Shown piece after piece: positions 36,001 through 48,156 of a DNA stretch of 64,000 nt; the stretch's first letter is position 1, and the number at the start of each line of letters is the position of its first letter. The DNA comes from Closterium sp. NIES-65. Lineage: Eukaryota; Streptophyta; Zygnematophyceae; Desmidiales; Closteriaceae. The stretch spans positions 1,328,501 to 1,392,500 of the forward strand of contig CANXME010002590.1 in NCBI GenBank assembly GCA_948144175.1, written 5' to 3'. A program made the position numbers and the translations under genes. The notes under the pieces are model-generated. The model searched no databases. It had not been told where the DNA came from and saw only the letters and a list, made by a program, of their open reading frames with translations.

Positions 36001-38089
36001 GCGTCGTGAGTCTGCGTCTCGTCCGGCGTCGCCTGTCCGTCCTGCTAGCGCTAGTGCTCGTAGTTCGCGCCAGCGTCCTCCTCCTGCCCCTGGCACGCAC
36101 CGGATGTCTCTATGTCCGTCTACTGCTCCTCTGCGTGCCCCTTTGCCTTCTCCTCCTACGTCCTCTCTTCCTGCTCTCGCCGACCCTGAGTCGGACTCTC
36201 TTCGTGCTGCCAGTCCTACTGTCACGCGTCTCCTTGCTACTGTTGTCACTGACCCTTCTTTCGAGTCTACTGCTGCGTCTGCTCTCGTTACTGAGCTCGT
36301 CGACTTTGCTGCTCGCTGTCGCTTAGACTACGCTGCTAGTCTTGTCGCTGAGTCTGAGTCTGTCTGTCCTCCGTCCGTCGGGGGTGAGTGTGCCCTTGGC
36401 ACGGACGTCCTTGAGGACAGGCAGGAGGAGTTCCAGTGTCTGGCAGCTGCTTCACCTCATCTCGTGTCCGTACTGCTTACCCCTGAGGGAGACCCGGATG
36501 CACTTGACATCCCGACTCCGCGCTCTTACGCGGAGGCGATAGAGGGTCCCTACTCCTCTCAGTGGCAGGCAGCTATGGATGCAGAGATGGCTTCCTGGAA
36601 GTCCACAGGCACCTACGTTGACGCGGTTCCCCCACCTGGGGCGAACATCGTCAGTGGCATGTGGATCTTCAGGGTGAAGCGGCCGCCAGGTTCTCCACCT
36701 GACTTCAAGGCGCGGTACGTGGCTCGTGGCTTCAGTCAGCGGCAGGGAGTTGACTACTTTCAGACCTTCTCTCCCACCCCGAAGATGACCACTCTTCGGG
36801 TGCTGCTGCACATAGCCGCTCAGCGCGACTACCAGCTTCACTCTCTTGACTTCAGCACTGCTTTCTTGCAGGGTAGCCTGCACGAGGAGATCTGGCTGCG
36901 CCGTCCACCTGGCTTCACTGGGACTTTTCCTCCTGGCACCCAGTGGAGCCTCCGGCGGCCAGTCTACGGTCTTCGCCAGGCACCGCGTGAGTGGCACGAC
37001 ACACTGAGGACTACGCTTGCGGCTCTTGGGTTTGCTCCCTCTACTGCCGACCCGTCGCTGTTTCTGCGCACCGACACCTCTCTGCCGCCGTTCTACATCC
37101 TCGTGTACGTCGACGACTTGGTCTTTGCCACAGCTGACACTACTGGACTCGCCTACGTGAAGTCCGAGCTGCAGAAGAGACACACGTGCACTGACCTGGG
37201 TGAACTGCGCAGCTACCTTGGCTTGCAGATCACCCGGGACAGAGCACGCCGCACCATTACCCTGACTCAGTCACACATGGTGCAGCAGGTCCTTCAGCGC
37301 TTCGGCTTCACGTACTCCTCGCCTCAGGCCACTCCTCTGTCTACTCGCCACTCGCTCTCAACTCTGCCTTCGGATGAGTCCGTAGAGTCGAGTGGCCCGT
37401 ACCCAGAGCTTGTTGGCTGTCTCATGTACCTGATGACCTGCACACGACCTGACCTTGCATACCCTCTTAGCATTCTTGCACGCTATGTTGCTCCTGGGAG
37501 ACACCGACCAGAGCACATGGCTGCAGCGAAGAGGGTGTTGCGCTACTTGTGCAGTACGTCGGGCATGGGACTAGTGCTTGGAGGGCGAAGTCCAGTGGTC
37601 CTCACTGGACACGCAGACGCTTCTTGGGCTGGCGACCAGGCTACACAGCGGTCGTCACAGGGTTACACCTTCAGCCTTGGTTCCGGCTCTGTTTCGTGGT
37701 GGGCTACTCGCTCGTCTTCTGTTCTTGGCTCTAGTTGTGAGGTTGAGATCTACGCAGGGGCCATGGCTGCTCAGGAGCTTCGCTGGCTCACCTACCTGCT
37801 GACCGACCTTGGAGAGCCGCCTCGTTCTCCTCCAGTCCTGTACGTCGACAACAAGGCCATGCTGGCCTTGTGTCGAGAGCAGAGACTGGAGCACAGAACA
37901 AAGCACATTGCTCTCCGCTACTTCCTTGCTCGTGAGCTACAGCAGCGTGGTCAGTTGCGACATGCGTACGTGGCCTCTGAGGCCAACACTGCTGATGTCT
38001 TCACCAAGGCACTTCCGCCTTGTGATCATCAGCGCTGCTGTACCCAGCTGGGTGTTGTGTCTGTTTTGCCTCACTTGCTCTCCTCTTGA
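33050..38089 (+). CDS. Copia-1 Pol: protease, integrase, RT, RNase H (one internal stop)
   Basis: Runs from the Gag Cys/His motif to TGA at 38087-38089, with one in-frame TAG at 34871-34873 where relatives have CAG (PLPPQGAAPSG). Protease HTFTLDSGASRCFF; integrase zinc region LWHHRLGHPSVQRL..CLPCVEGRQ; core first Asp LHMDVWGPARVRG, second position HSERGGEF (Glu for Asp), Glu in NGVAEGRIGLV, 35 residues later. A repeat-rich linker (GGAEPGGADS; ADPGVGAAAG) precedes RT (MWIFRVKRPPG, LDFSTAFLQGSLHEEIWLRR, YVDDLVFAT) and RNase H (LTGHADASWAGDQ, SSCEVEIYAG, LYVDNKAMLAL, RTKHIALRYF). Apart from the stop and the integrase substitution it looks intact. Confidence 0.9.
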
Positions 38090-38296
38090 CCCTCTTTGTA
38101 CTGTTACATATATATATCACTGTTCTTGCTTGTTTAGTCTTATATATATATCTGTACTCCTGCATGTGAACTGGCCTTGTGGCCTTGCACTTGTGCTCGG
38201 ATTGTGTGGTGACGTTGTGATCCACCCTGAGCTTGCTTTGCTTTACTTGACTGGTCTTGTGACCCCTAGTTCTCCCCCACTTCGCCTATGGGGGTG

Positions 38297-38422
38297 TGTC
38301 AAACATTATATATGTTGTTGTAGTTGTTTAGGCTACAGTGGGTTAGCCTATAGGGGGTACACATTCCTAGTTTTTCACACTTGTACTCATTTCACTCTTA
38401 GTTCATTCATTCTTGTTCAACA
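38297..38422 (+). repeat. 3' LTR of Copia-1
   Basis: Identical to 31089-31214; followed by the second cgaag TSD copy. Confidence 0.97.
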
Positions 38423-38427
38423 CGAAG

Positions 38428-39719
38428 GACTGCGAGTCCTTCTGAAAGTTCGTGCGCATCAACAGGGCGCGGCACAACATCGACCTGGCCCGCATCATCA
38501 ACGCGGACCAGACTCCACTATTCGTGGAGATGCCAGCCGAACGGACGATCGAGCACCGCGGCGCGCGCTCGGTCCCAATCCGCACTGCAGGCTACCAGAA
38601 AACGCGCTTGACGGTGATGCTCGCGTGCACTGCATTCGGGGAGAAGTTGCGGCCGTGGGTGTGGTTCAAGATGAAGAACGTCCCCAACTGTGAGATTCCG
38701 GAAGGTAAGCGTAATGAATTCAACTGTGCGACTGCCTGATGAGCATGCCCCACTGTGCTGAAGCCCGTCTGTCCCTTGTGTGCCTGGCAGGAATCGTGGT
38801 CCAAGCACAGGACAATGGGTGGATGGACGAGAGCGCTGTGCAGACCTGGTTGTCCAAGGAGGTGCTGCCCCATCTGAACCCCCAGCGCGGCCAGAACGCG
38901 AGGCGTGCGATGCTGGTGTTGGACTCCTACCGCGGTCACATCACCCAGACCATGCTTCAGTCGTACCGCACGCACAGTATCACCCCTGCAGTCATCCCAG
39001 CGGGTTGTACGAGCCAGATTCAACCCCTGGACGTCTCAATCAACCGGTGCTTCAAGGCTGCTGTGCGAGCGTGCTACGCCAGGTGGTTCATGCGTGAGGG
39101 GATTCACCTGAAGACGAATAAGGGTGAGTTGGTCCTTCATTTATTGTATTATTCCTATTCTGTTTCCTGTCCTTGTCTTACACATGCTCCTTCATGTCCG
39201 TGTCTCTAACATCTCGCTGCCCCGTCCTCAAACCCACCCGCAGGAAACCTGCGGAGGCCGCCCCACCCCGTGGTGCTGCAGTGGATCGCAGAGGCTTGGG
39301 ATCAAGTCCCCAAGCAGATCATCATCGACGCGTTCTGCCACTGTGGGATCTCAAGCAAGCTGGACGGAACGGAGAACCACCTGGTGATGTCTCACCTGCG
39401 CGCCAGGAGCACCACTGATGTCTCCGCGAACATGTCCCTCGGGGGGACCACAGGCGACAACACGCGCCTGCTCGGTCGGGCTCCAGAGGAGGAGGAGGAG
39501 GAGGAGGAGGCGATGCAGGCGGAGGGCGTGCGGGAGGTGGCAGTGGCAACCGGCCTGGAGGTGCTGTATCAGGAGACCCCCAACTACCGCGGGGCGGCGG
39601 CCGAGGCTGACCGCATGATCGAGCCTAGGGAGACGGCTAGGCATGCCTGGCGAGTGCCAGACCTGGGTGTAGAGCCTGTTGTTAGCGCAGGCGAGGAGGC
39701 GGTGACTGAGGGGGGTTAG
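38428..39719 (+). pseudogene. Pogo-like transposase, catalytic part (broken)
   Basis: Continues the exon interrupted by Copia-1; the join across the cgaag TSD keeps frame but meets TGA at 38439-38441, probably an old TGG (ESF stop KFVRINRARHN). The DDE superfamily endonuclease shows INADQTPL (first Asp), LVLDSYRGH (second Asp) and GCTSQIQPLDVSINRCFK (third Asp), with 35 residues between the last two: DD35D, as in Pogo/Tigger relatives. Introns at about 38705-38791 and 39123-39243. The acidic C-terminus ends at TAG 39717-39719. Not functional as read: nonsense codon, frameshift, and 7.3-kb insertion. Confidence 0.82.
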
Positions 39720-39900
39720 GTAGAAGTAGAGATTCATGAATGTATGCATGTACCCCCCTAAAGTAAAGAAGGCTCGTTTAGAAGACACCCCCTGTTTATA
39801 AGAAAACCCCTAAACCCCGGTTTTGATTATAAGACATATATGTCTTAACTCGTACACACAAATAGGTGTCGTATAAAAAGGCTAGCCTGTTTATAAGAGA

Positions 39901-40348
39901 TGTTGCGATCAGAAGTTGATCGTAGCCCAGGATCTACTCAGGAAGGTTCGCTTGAAGACAGGTAGTGTTGGTGGGCCCTTGATCTCAAATGGCAGAGTGA
40001 ATGTAAAATGCTTGAGATGATTAAAACATGCAGGTACAGGAAATATAAATATAAGTAGAGGGAAGACGAAACGACCTAGCTAGCCATGTACTCTCTAAGG
40101 GGTACATTCCCTTATTCAGATATATTCTTAACTGTGCGGCTTGTACAGTTTCGTAACTGTTCCCGCCAAAACCATCCTGCCTGCAGCTGCCCGGTGCTGT
40201 CTTCTCTGACGGTCCAGATGTCCTGTAACCGTTCGACGCTTCGATTCAGTTCCAAGCGTCTGACGCTTCGCGTTCATTCCCGGTATTGCGTGTTCCTTTT
40301 GCTGCGGCGAGGAGTGCTTAGTAATATCAAATATTACTATTCGTAACA
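39901..40348 (-). repeat. 3' LTR of Copia-2
   Basis: Uninterrupted reference copy used to define the insertion points in the other LTR. Ends tgttgcg..cgtaaca. Confidence 0.92.
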
Positions 40349-40355
40349 CCCCCCT

Positions 40356-42919
40356 TCACTCCTGGCCGTGGCTCGAATTGACCTGCTTGACCACACCGCT
40401 GAGTTCGGAGCAGTGCTGATACTGCTGGCGTGGCAGTCGCTTCGTGAGGAAGACTGCTGCCATGTCACCTATTGGGAAGTAGGTCAAGTTGACCTTGCCT
40501 TTGTCCACTTCGTCCTTCACGAAGAAGTACCGCAGCGCAATGTGCTTGGTGCGGTTAACGAAACCGGGCTTGTTCGCGATGCGGATCGCGCTCTGGTTGT
40601 CGCAGTGAAGGCGGAATGTGGGCGAAGCTGGAATTTTCGCTTCTTGCAGGAGTTCCTGCAGGTAGAGGCCTTCGCGAACTGCTGCGTTTGCTACGATGAA
40701 TTCCGCTTCGGCTGATGACAGGGCAACCAACTCCTGCTTCAGTGAGTTCCAGGAGATTGGTCCCATAGGCTCGAGTCGGAACAGGAACCCAGTCCTGGAC
40801 CGTCGATTATCAGGATCTGCTGCGTGATCGGCGTCCACATTGCCGATGAGATTGAAGGATGGGGTTGGCGCAGTTGAGTAACGCAATCCAATCTTGGGCG
40901 TTGAAACGAAGTATTGGAGGGCGCGCTGCAGGTCCATAATATTTTCAGCCGTTGGTTTGCGTGAGTACTGCGCCAGCTGATTTGCGATGTACGAGAGGTC
41001 TGGTCTGCAGGTGACACAGGCGAAGAGGAGGCATCCCAACTGCTGCTGGTAAGTCTGGATCCCAGCAGGGGATAGGGCTTTGTTGTCGGGTTTGTGGTTC
41101 GGTCCGGGGGTTCGGTAGGGAGTTGAGAGAGGTGCAGGTGAAATGTTGAAGCGCTTCCCTAACTCCTCTGCGTACTTAGCCGCTGAAAGGTGAATGGCTT
41201 CAGGCGCGTAGGTGATGTTGAGGCCTAGGAACTGCTTCAACTCGTAGTTGCATGTGATGTCGACGCGCCCCGCCAGAGCCTTCTCGAACTGATGGAGGAG
41301 CTCGTTGTTTGAGCCTGTGTAAAGTAGATCGTCGACGTACACAGTGAGGAGGATGTATTCACCGCGAAAATCGCGGCGGTACATCCCTGGATCGTGTGGC
41401 ATTTGCTTGAACCCGATTTCAAGCAGGATGTTGTGCAGGTACTGCTGCCACAGCCTTGGAGCCTGCTTGATGCCGTAGAGTGACTTGCGCAGCTGACATA
41501 CGCGCGAGTCTCCTTCGCCGTAGGTGTGTGGCTGCTCCACGTAGATCACGGCATCTACTAACGCGTACAGGAACGCGTTCTTCACGTCTATCTGACGTAG
41601 TGGCAGGTGCCTTGCAGCTGCGATGGCGAGCAGGATGCGGACGGAGGTATGGCGGCTGACTGGGGCGAACGTCTCGACGAAGTCGATCCCATGCCTCTGG
41701 TCATAGCCGCAAACCACCCAGCGCGCCTTCAAGCGCTCGATCGTCCCATCCGCTGCGGTTTTTACGCGGAAGACCCATTTCCCCGAGAGGATTCTTGTGC
41801 CCTTGATCGCTGCGCGGTCGACGAGCACCCAGATATCGCGTGACTCCAGTGCCTTGATTTCCGCGTCCATCGCCTCACGCCACTCCTTACTGTGTGGTCC
41901 AGAGAGAGCTTCGCGCGGGTTTCGGGGCTCGATGATGCGTGGTGCCTTCGAGGTTGCGGTGTGAAGCCCGAGCAGCTGCAGCCCTGAGATGGTGCTGTCG
42001 TGGCGACGTTGCGGGATGACCTCCTGCACATCATCGTCATCGCTCTCCGGTTCAGGTGCTGGCGGTGTTGCGCCTCTGCCGCTTCCGCCTGTTCTGCTTC
42101 CGCCTGTTCTGCTTCCGCCTGTTCCGCCTATTCCTCCTCCTGAGGAATCATCGTCGTCGTCGTCGTCGCTGCGCCCATTTTCCCACGCGAATTCCCCCCT
42201 TGTGTCGTGCTCCAAGATTGCTGCAGCGGCTTCGTCTTCGGGTGTTGCGTAGCTGTGGCCGTCGTTGGCGTAGACCCGATTTGCGTTCGTCTGCTCGTCG
42301 CGGCGGAACTGGTCGAGGAAGAGATGCTCGTAGAAGATGACGTCGCGAGCGTGAGTGGTTTTCTGACTGAGGAGGTCCAGCACGATCCACGCCTTGTGCT
42401 CGTGACTGATGCCGAGGTGGATTCCCCAGCGTGCGCGGCTGGCGAACTTGCCGATGGTTGAGGTCGGCGGGCGGTATTGAACCATGCACCCCCATACCCG
42501 GAGCATGGAGGTATCCCCTTTGGTTCCACTCCATTTGACGTGCGGGGACAGGTTGCCGGTGATTGCGGTGGTTGAAAGCAGGTTGTGCACCCGCACGGCG
42601 TGGTGCATCGCGTAGGTCCAGTAGATCGGCGGCAATTTCGACTGCTTCATCAGCGCGCGCACCTTCGTCATCAGTGTGCGGTTGGTCCGCTCGGCTACGC
42701 CCTGCTGCTGGTGCGCGTAGGGGAGAGAAATATGGTGCTCGATCCCCTTCTGTGTCAGGAAGGTCTGCATCTGGTTGCTCCTGAATTCTGCCGCGCCGTC
42801 AGATTGCCAAATCTTGAGTTTCTTCCCAGATTGCCTCTCCGCATGCGCCAGCCAAAGCCAAAATACTTCGTACGCTCTGTCGCGCGACTCAACATTCACG
42901 ACCCAAACGTAGCGCGTTC
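40356..42919 (-). CDS. Copia-2 Pol, C-terminal part: integrase core end, RT, RNase H
   Basis: About 850 open codons, cut at the 5' side by Copia-4 (join through cgttc keeps frame: FSDAGT then RYVWVVNVES). Integrase second Asp in IWQSDGAAEF and Glu in QQGVAERTNRTL. RT: ILSGKWVFRVKTAADGTIER, IDVKNAFLYALVDAVIYVEQ, VYVDDLLYTG. RNase H: NVDADHAADPDNRRSRTGF, ALSSAEAEFIVAN, LHCDNQSAIRIAN, RTKHIALRYFFV. An acidic linker (SDDDDDDDSSGG) lies between integrase and RT. No stop in this segment. Confidence 0.9.
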
Positions 42920-43042
42920 TGTCAAATCATAATGTTCTGTAGGCTGTAGTGGGGTAGCCTATATGGGGTACACATTTCTAGGGTTGCATATTTGTACCAC
43001 ATTCCATTCCTTAGTGCACTCATTCTCGTTCTCACTTTCTCA
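42920..43042 (+). repeat. 5' LTR of Copia-4
   Basis: 123 bp, tgtcaaatcat..ctttctca, core taggctgtagtggggtagcc. Identical to the 3' copy. Confidence 0.96.
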
Positions 43043-43089
43043 TGGTATCGAGCAGGTTCCCTCGTGGGAACTGTTCCTAGGGCCCACCG

Positions 43090-45869
43090 ATGGGGGTGCT
43101 ACGCCTGGGGGTGCTACGCCTGGGGGTGCTGAGCCTGGGGGTGCTGAGCCTGGGGGTGCCACGTCTGGAGCTGCTGAGCCTGGGGGTGCGGAGCCGGCGG
43201 CCGCTGGGCCTGCTCGTGTGGCGTCTGGCGGTGCTGGGCCTGGAGGTCCTCCGGGTGCTTCGTCTCGGCGGGAGCCACTCTCTTCACAGGAGCTGCGCGA
43301 GTGGTTTGCCCGGCGCTGGAGGCGTTCTGCTGGAGCTGGAGCTTCTTCGGCTGCTGAGGGTGCTGGTGCCGCCGATCCCGGAGGTGCTCGTACTGGGAGT
43401 GCTGGAGCTACTGGGCCTGCGGGTACGACTGAAGCTGGAGCTGCTGAGGGTGTTGGCGCTGAGGCTACTGCTGTCAGTCCTGGCGGCGGTCCTGCTGCGG
43501 GTGCTGCTGGTGCTGCTGGAGGTACTGCAGCTGGAGGTGCTGTTGGCGCTGGTGCTGCCGCTGGGGGTGCAGGTGCTGTCCCTGCTGTGTCTGGAGTCGC
43601 CGCGCGGCCTCGGCCGTACTTCGTTCCGCTCCTTCAGCAGGTTCTTGGTCTCCCGCCTTCTACTAGTCCTCCTCCTCCCTTAGAGTGTCCACTGCCTGAC
43701 CCGTCACAGCTACAGTTACGACCGGCCTCCCCACTGCCTGCTCCGTCTCCCTACACTGGTCCTACTGGAGGTCTTGCTGAGCGTCGTGAGCCTGCGTCTC
43801 GCCCTGCGTTGCCTGTCCGTGATGCTCGCACTAGTGGTCGCGGTTCGCGTCAGCGTCCTCCTCCTGTCCCTAGCACGCACCAGATGTCTCTGCGTCCGTC
43901 CACTGCTCCTCTGCGTGCCCCTTTGCCTTCTCCTCCTGCGTCTTCTCTTCCTGCTCTTGCCGACCCGGAGTCGGACTCTCTTCGTGCTGCCAGTCCTACT
44001 GTCACGCGTCTCCTTGCTACTGTCGTCACTGACCCTTCTTTTGAGTCCACTGCTGCGTTTGCCCTAGTTGCTGAGCTCGTCGACTTTGCTGCTCGCTGTC
44101 GTCTAGACTACGCTGCTAGTCTTGTCGCTGAGTCTGAGTCTGTCTGTCCTCCGTCCGTTGGGGGTGAGTGTGCCCTTGGCACGGACGCCCTTGAGGACAG
44201 GCAGGAGGAGTTCCAGTGTCTGGCAGCTGCTTCACCTCATCTCGTGTCCGTACTGCTTACCCCTGAGGGAGACCCGGATGCACTTGACATCCCGACTCCG
44301 CGCTCTTACGCGGAGGCGATAGAGGGTCCCTACTCCTCTCAGTGGCAGGCAGCTATGGATGCAGAGATGGCTTCCTGGAAGTCCACAGGCACCTAAGTTG
44401 ACGCGGTTCCCCCACCTGGGGCGAACATCGTCAGTGGCATGTGGATCTTCAGGGTGAAGCGGCCGCCAGGTTCTCCACCTGTCTTCAAGGCGCGGTACGT
44501 GGCTCGTGGCTTCAGTCAGCGGCAGGGAGTTGACTACTTTCAGACCTTCTCTCCCACCCCGAAGATGACCACTCTTCGGGTGCTGCTGCACATAGCCGCT
44601 CAGCGCGACTACCAGCTTCACTCTCTTGACTTCAGCACTGCTTTCTTGCAGGGTAGCCTGCACGAGGAGATCTGGCTGCGCCGTCCACCTGGCTTCACTG
44701 GGACTTTTCCTCCTGGCACCCAGTGGAGCCTCCGGCGGCCAGTCTACGGTCTTCGCCAGGCACCGCGTGAGTGGCATGACACACTGAGGACTACGCTTGC
44801 GGCTCTTGGGTTTGCTCCCTCTACTGCCGACCCGTCGCTGTTTCTCCGCACCGACACCTCTTTGCCGCCGTTCTACATCCTCGTGTACATCGACGACTTG
44901 GTCTTTGCCACTGCTGACACTGCTGGACTCGCCCACGTGAAGTCCGAGCTGCAGAAGAGACACACGTGCACAGACCTGGGTGAACTGCGCAGCTACCTTG
45001 GCTTGCAGATCACCCGGGACAGAGCACAGCGCACCATTACCTTGACTCAGTCACACATGGTGCAGCAAGTCCTTGAGCACTTCGACTTCACGTACTCCTC
45101 GCCTCAGGCCACTCCTCTGTCTACTCGCCACTCGCTCTCAGCTCTGCCTTCGGATGAGTCCGTAGAGCCGAGTGGCCGGTACCCAGAGCTTGTTGGCTGC
45201 CTCATGTACCTGATGACCTGCACACGACCTGACCTTGCATACCCTCTTAGCATCTTGGCACGCTATGTTGCTCCTGGGAGACACCGACCAGAGCACATGG
45301 CTGCAGCGAAGAGGGTGTTGCGCTACTTTTGCAGTACGTCGGGCATGGGGCTAGTGCTTGGAGGGCGACGTCCAGTGGTCCTCACAGGTCACGCAGATGC
45401 TTCTTGGGCTGACGACCAGCCTACGCAGCGGTCGTCACAGGGTTACACCTTCAGCCTTGGCTCCGGCCCTGTTTTGTGGCGGTCTACCCGCTCGTCTTCT
45501 GTTCTCGGCTCCAGCTGTGAGGCTGAGATCTACGCGGGGGCCATGGCTGCACAGGAGCTACGCTGGCTCACCTACCTGCTGACTGACCTAGGAGAGCCGC
45601 CTCGTTCTCCTCCAGTTCTGTACGTAGACAACAAGGCCATGCTGGCCTTGTGTCGGGAGCACAGGCTGGAGCACAGAACGAAGCACATTGCTCTTCCCAT
45701 CTTCCTTGCTCGTGAGCTGCAGCAGCGTGGTCAGCTACGCCTTACCTACGTGGCCTCTGAGGCCAACACTGCTGATATCTTTACTAAGGCACTTGCGCCT
45801 TGTGATCATCAGCGCTTCTGTACTCAGCTTGGTCTTGTGCCTGCCTTGCCTCACTTGCTCACTTCTTGA
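43090..45869 (+). pseudogene. Copia-4 Pol remnant: linker, RT, RNase H with a nonsense codon
   Basis: Starts in the GGATPGGAEP-type linker with no protease or integrase. Open to TAA at 44394-44396 (STGT stop VDAVPPPG, where Copia-1 has TAC), then continues in the same register through MWIFRVKRPPG, LDFSTAFLQGSLHEEIWLRR, YIDDLVFAT, RNase H LTGHADASWADDQ and SSCEAEIYAG to the stop at 45867-45869. RNase H reads HIALPIFLAREL where relatives read HIALRYFLAREL. Not able to support its own transposition. Confidence 0.9.
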
Positions 45870-46079
45870 CCTTGCTTGTACTATCACATATATATATACT
45901 GCTGCTCTTGCTTGTTTAGCCTTTTATATATATATGTGCTCCTGCATGTGAACTGGCCTTCTGGCCTTGAACTTGTGCTCGAAATGTGTGGTGACTTTGT
46001 GATCCACCCTGAGCTTTGCTTTGTTTTGCTTGACTGGTCTTGTGACCCCTTGTTCTCCCCCACTTTGCCTATGGGGGTG

Positions 46080-46202
46080 TGTCAAATCATAATGTTCTGT
46101 AGGCTGTAGTGGGGTAGCCTATATGGGGTACACATTTCTAGGGTTGCATATTTGTACCACATTCCATTCCTTAGTGCACTCATTCTCGTTCTCACTTTCT
46201 CA
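46080..46202 (+). repeat. 3' LTR of Copia-4
   Basis: Identical to 42920-43042; preceded by polypurine atgggggtg; followed by TSD cgttc. Confidence 0.96.
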
Positions 46203-48155
46203 CGTTCCGGCATCGCTGAAGGTAAGTGTGTACATTTCGTCTTCGACTTCGCAATGCCCCACGTTCAGGAAATCGCTGTACACCTTGTGCAGCTTGGGGT
46301 AACGATTCGTTCCAGGTTCGAGTAGCGGGAACGGTTGGTGGCTCAGCGCAGCTTCAGGGCAGACGGTGCAGTTGCGCGGATGTGTCGCGCCTCTTACTTC
46401 GGAGCCGTCGGGGCGCAGGAGTGCGCCAGGAGCGAAGACGCCTGCGTCGATGCAGTTTTTCAGCGTCGCGCGGGAAGGGTGTCCGAGGCGCTGGTGCCAG
46501 AGTGCGTCGTCAGCGCAAAAGCCGGAGGTGCGCATGTAGCGCGTGCGTGCTTCCTCAGGGTCTTTGTCAGGTGCAGGGGTGGGTTCTGTTGCTGCTTCCT
46601 CTGCTTCTTCTTCTTCTGCCGCGGTAGTCAGCATTAGCGCCAAAAATTCTCTGTCCCGAATTTAGGAGAGCGAGATGTTGGTCCCAGGGATGGTTCCAGG
46701 GACGAAGGTGGGTTCGCGGTGCTCAGGGGCAGGTCCGTAGGCGGTGTGACGAGGTGTTGACGGTTCGTTGCCCCAGATGATAGTGTCCCATGGATCGCGG
46801 CGCGGGGGGTTGTCAGGAGGAGGTAGTGCGACTGGAACATGGCGCGGGGGACGACCGAGAGGAACGATTGCGGTTGTTGCCTGAGTTTCCTCAGCTTCAT
46901 CTTCTCCCCCCCTTCTTTCTTCCCGGAGAGTACCCCAGGCGCTATTGTCAGCGCCAGTTGCGGCGCCCCATCCGCCGCCCGCGTTGGCCCAGGTGCCGCC
47001 GCTGTCTCCCCGGCCGCTAGTGTCGCTTGTTCCCCATCCGCCAGCGCTCCCCCATCCTCCTTCATTGGAGGCATTTTCTGCCGCTTCACCTCCCGAGGCG
47101 GCGCAAGCGAAGGTCCCGAGTGCTTCTGCGAGACTTTGCTGGCGAAGCTCCTCAGCTTCGCGGCGCGCCAATTCTTCCTCTTGCTCCACGGTGAGTTTCT
47201 TCGTCAAATCGCGTTGATGAGGGTAGGTCTCCAGGAATTTCTCGTGGGTGTAGGGTCGCGGCTCGCCACGGGCATCAAAGGTGCCGACGCCAGTTCCGCG
47301 CAGCATCCCCTAAAGGTGTTACGAGGGGGGACCGATGAGGGGATGCTCTGGCGTGCCGAAGACGCCGTGGGTAGTGACTTCAAGTTCGAGCTGCGACATC
47401 CCTTCCCTTGGGGGCGCGTGGCGCTCTGCTTCAGCGATGACGACGAGTCCCTGGCCGGCGATCGCGTTTGTTGAAGTCGTCGGTGTGTGACAATCCCTGC
47501 ATATTCCATTCGGATCGGGATTGTGTAGTGCCGTTTCGCGTGGGTGGGGATGGTGCGGCACCCACGGTCTGCCATCAGGGTGCTTCCATTCCCTGCGGTG
47601 GATGTGCTCGAAGCGCAGTGGCACGAGGTCAATCAGTTCGTACGAGTCGTCGCTGCAGTCGGGGATGTCGAAATCCAAGACGTACACTCCATTTTCGGAG
47701 CGCGCTCGTCCGATTTGCCTGCGAGGGAAGTTGCGTGCTTCGTAGTGCAGCAGGATGTCTCGCGTCGCGTGGTCCGTGCTGAGATCGGCGCCGCAATCCA
47801 TGAGCTGTGCGGCGGACAGGAGGTTGAAGCGCAAGTTCTGGACGATCAACACATCGTTGAGCGTGATGTGGGTGCGGCTTCCGCGTGCCTTGAGCACGAC
47901 GATGCCTTGCGCGCTTGCGTGCAGGCGTGTATTGTTCGCCACAGTGACGTAGGTGACGGTAGGGGTGGGGACGGCGTTGGATATGTAACGCTCGGTGCCC
48001 ACCATGTGCTGGCCGCAGGAGCTGTCCAGGTACCAGGTGTTGTAGCGCTTGTTGTCGTCACGTGCGAGCAGCTCCAGTCGCAGCGTGACGATGTGCGGGG
48101 TGTCAAACTTGAGAAATTGTTCGCGCGTGAGCCGATCAGGTGGAGCCACCCGCAT
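46203..48155 (-). pseudogene. Copia-2 Pol, N-terminal part: protease and gag-pre-integrase, broken
   Basis: 47319-48155 carries the protease-like region (NTWYLDSSCGQHMVG; VTVANNTRLHASAQG; LNDVLIVQNLRFNLLSAAQL) and ends in a stop. 46662-47306 is a low-complexity Gly/Trp/Asp segment (GGWGSAGGWGTSDTSGRG) and ends in another. 46203-46643 has the gag-pre-integrase domain (DALWHQRLGHPSRATLKNCI..CTVCPEAALSHQPF) and the first integrase Asp (HKVYSDFLNVGH). Several stops separate these, so the 5' half of pol is degenerate while the 3' half remains open. Confidence 0.8.
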
Positions 48156-48156
48156 A

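Larger units (their letters stand above)
31089..38422 (+). mobile_element. Copia-1: complete Ty1/copia element, recent
   Basis: 7334 bp. Identical 126-bp LTRs at 31089-31214 and 38297-38422, 5-bp TSD cgaag at 31084-31088 and 38423-38427, primer-binding site tggtatagagcagg from 31215, and polypurine atgggggtg before the 3' LTR. LTR identity implies very recent insertion. Coding lesions are few: a 12-G frameshift and one TAG. It lies in a transposase exon of the Pogo-like element, same strand. Confidence 0.97.
42920..46202 (+). mobile_element. Copia-4: internally deleted copia element, recent
   Basis: 3283 bp. Identical 123-bp LTRs (42920-43042 and 46080-46202), TSD cgttc (42915-42919 and 46203-46207), primer-binding site tggtatcgagcagg from 43043. 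Leader, gag, protease and integrase are missing: sequence passes from the leader start (..agggcccaccga, 43091) straight into the integrase-RT linker. It must have been mobilised in trans. Inserted in Copia-2 integrase coding sequence, opposite strand. Confidence 0.96.
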
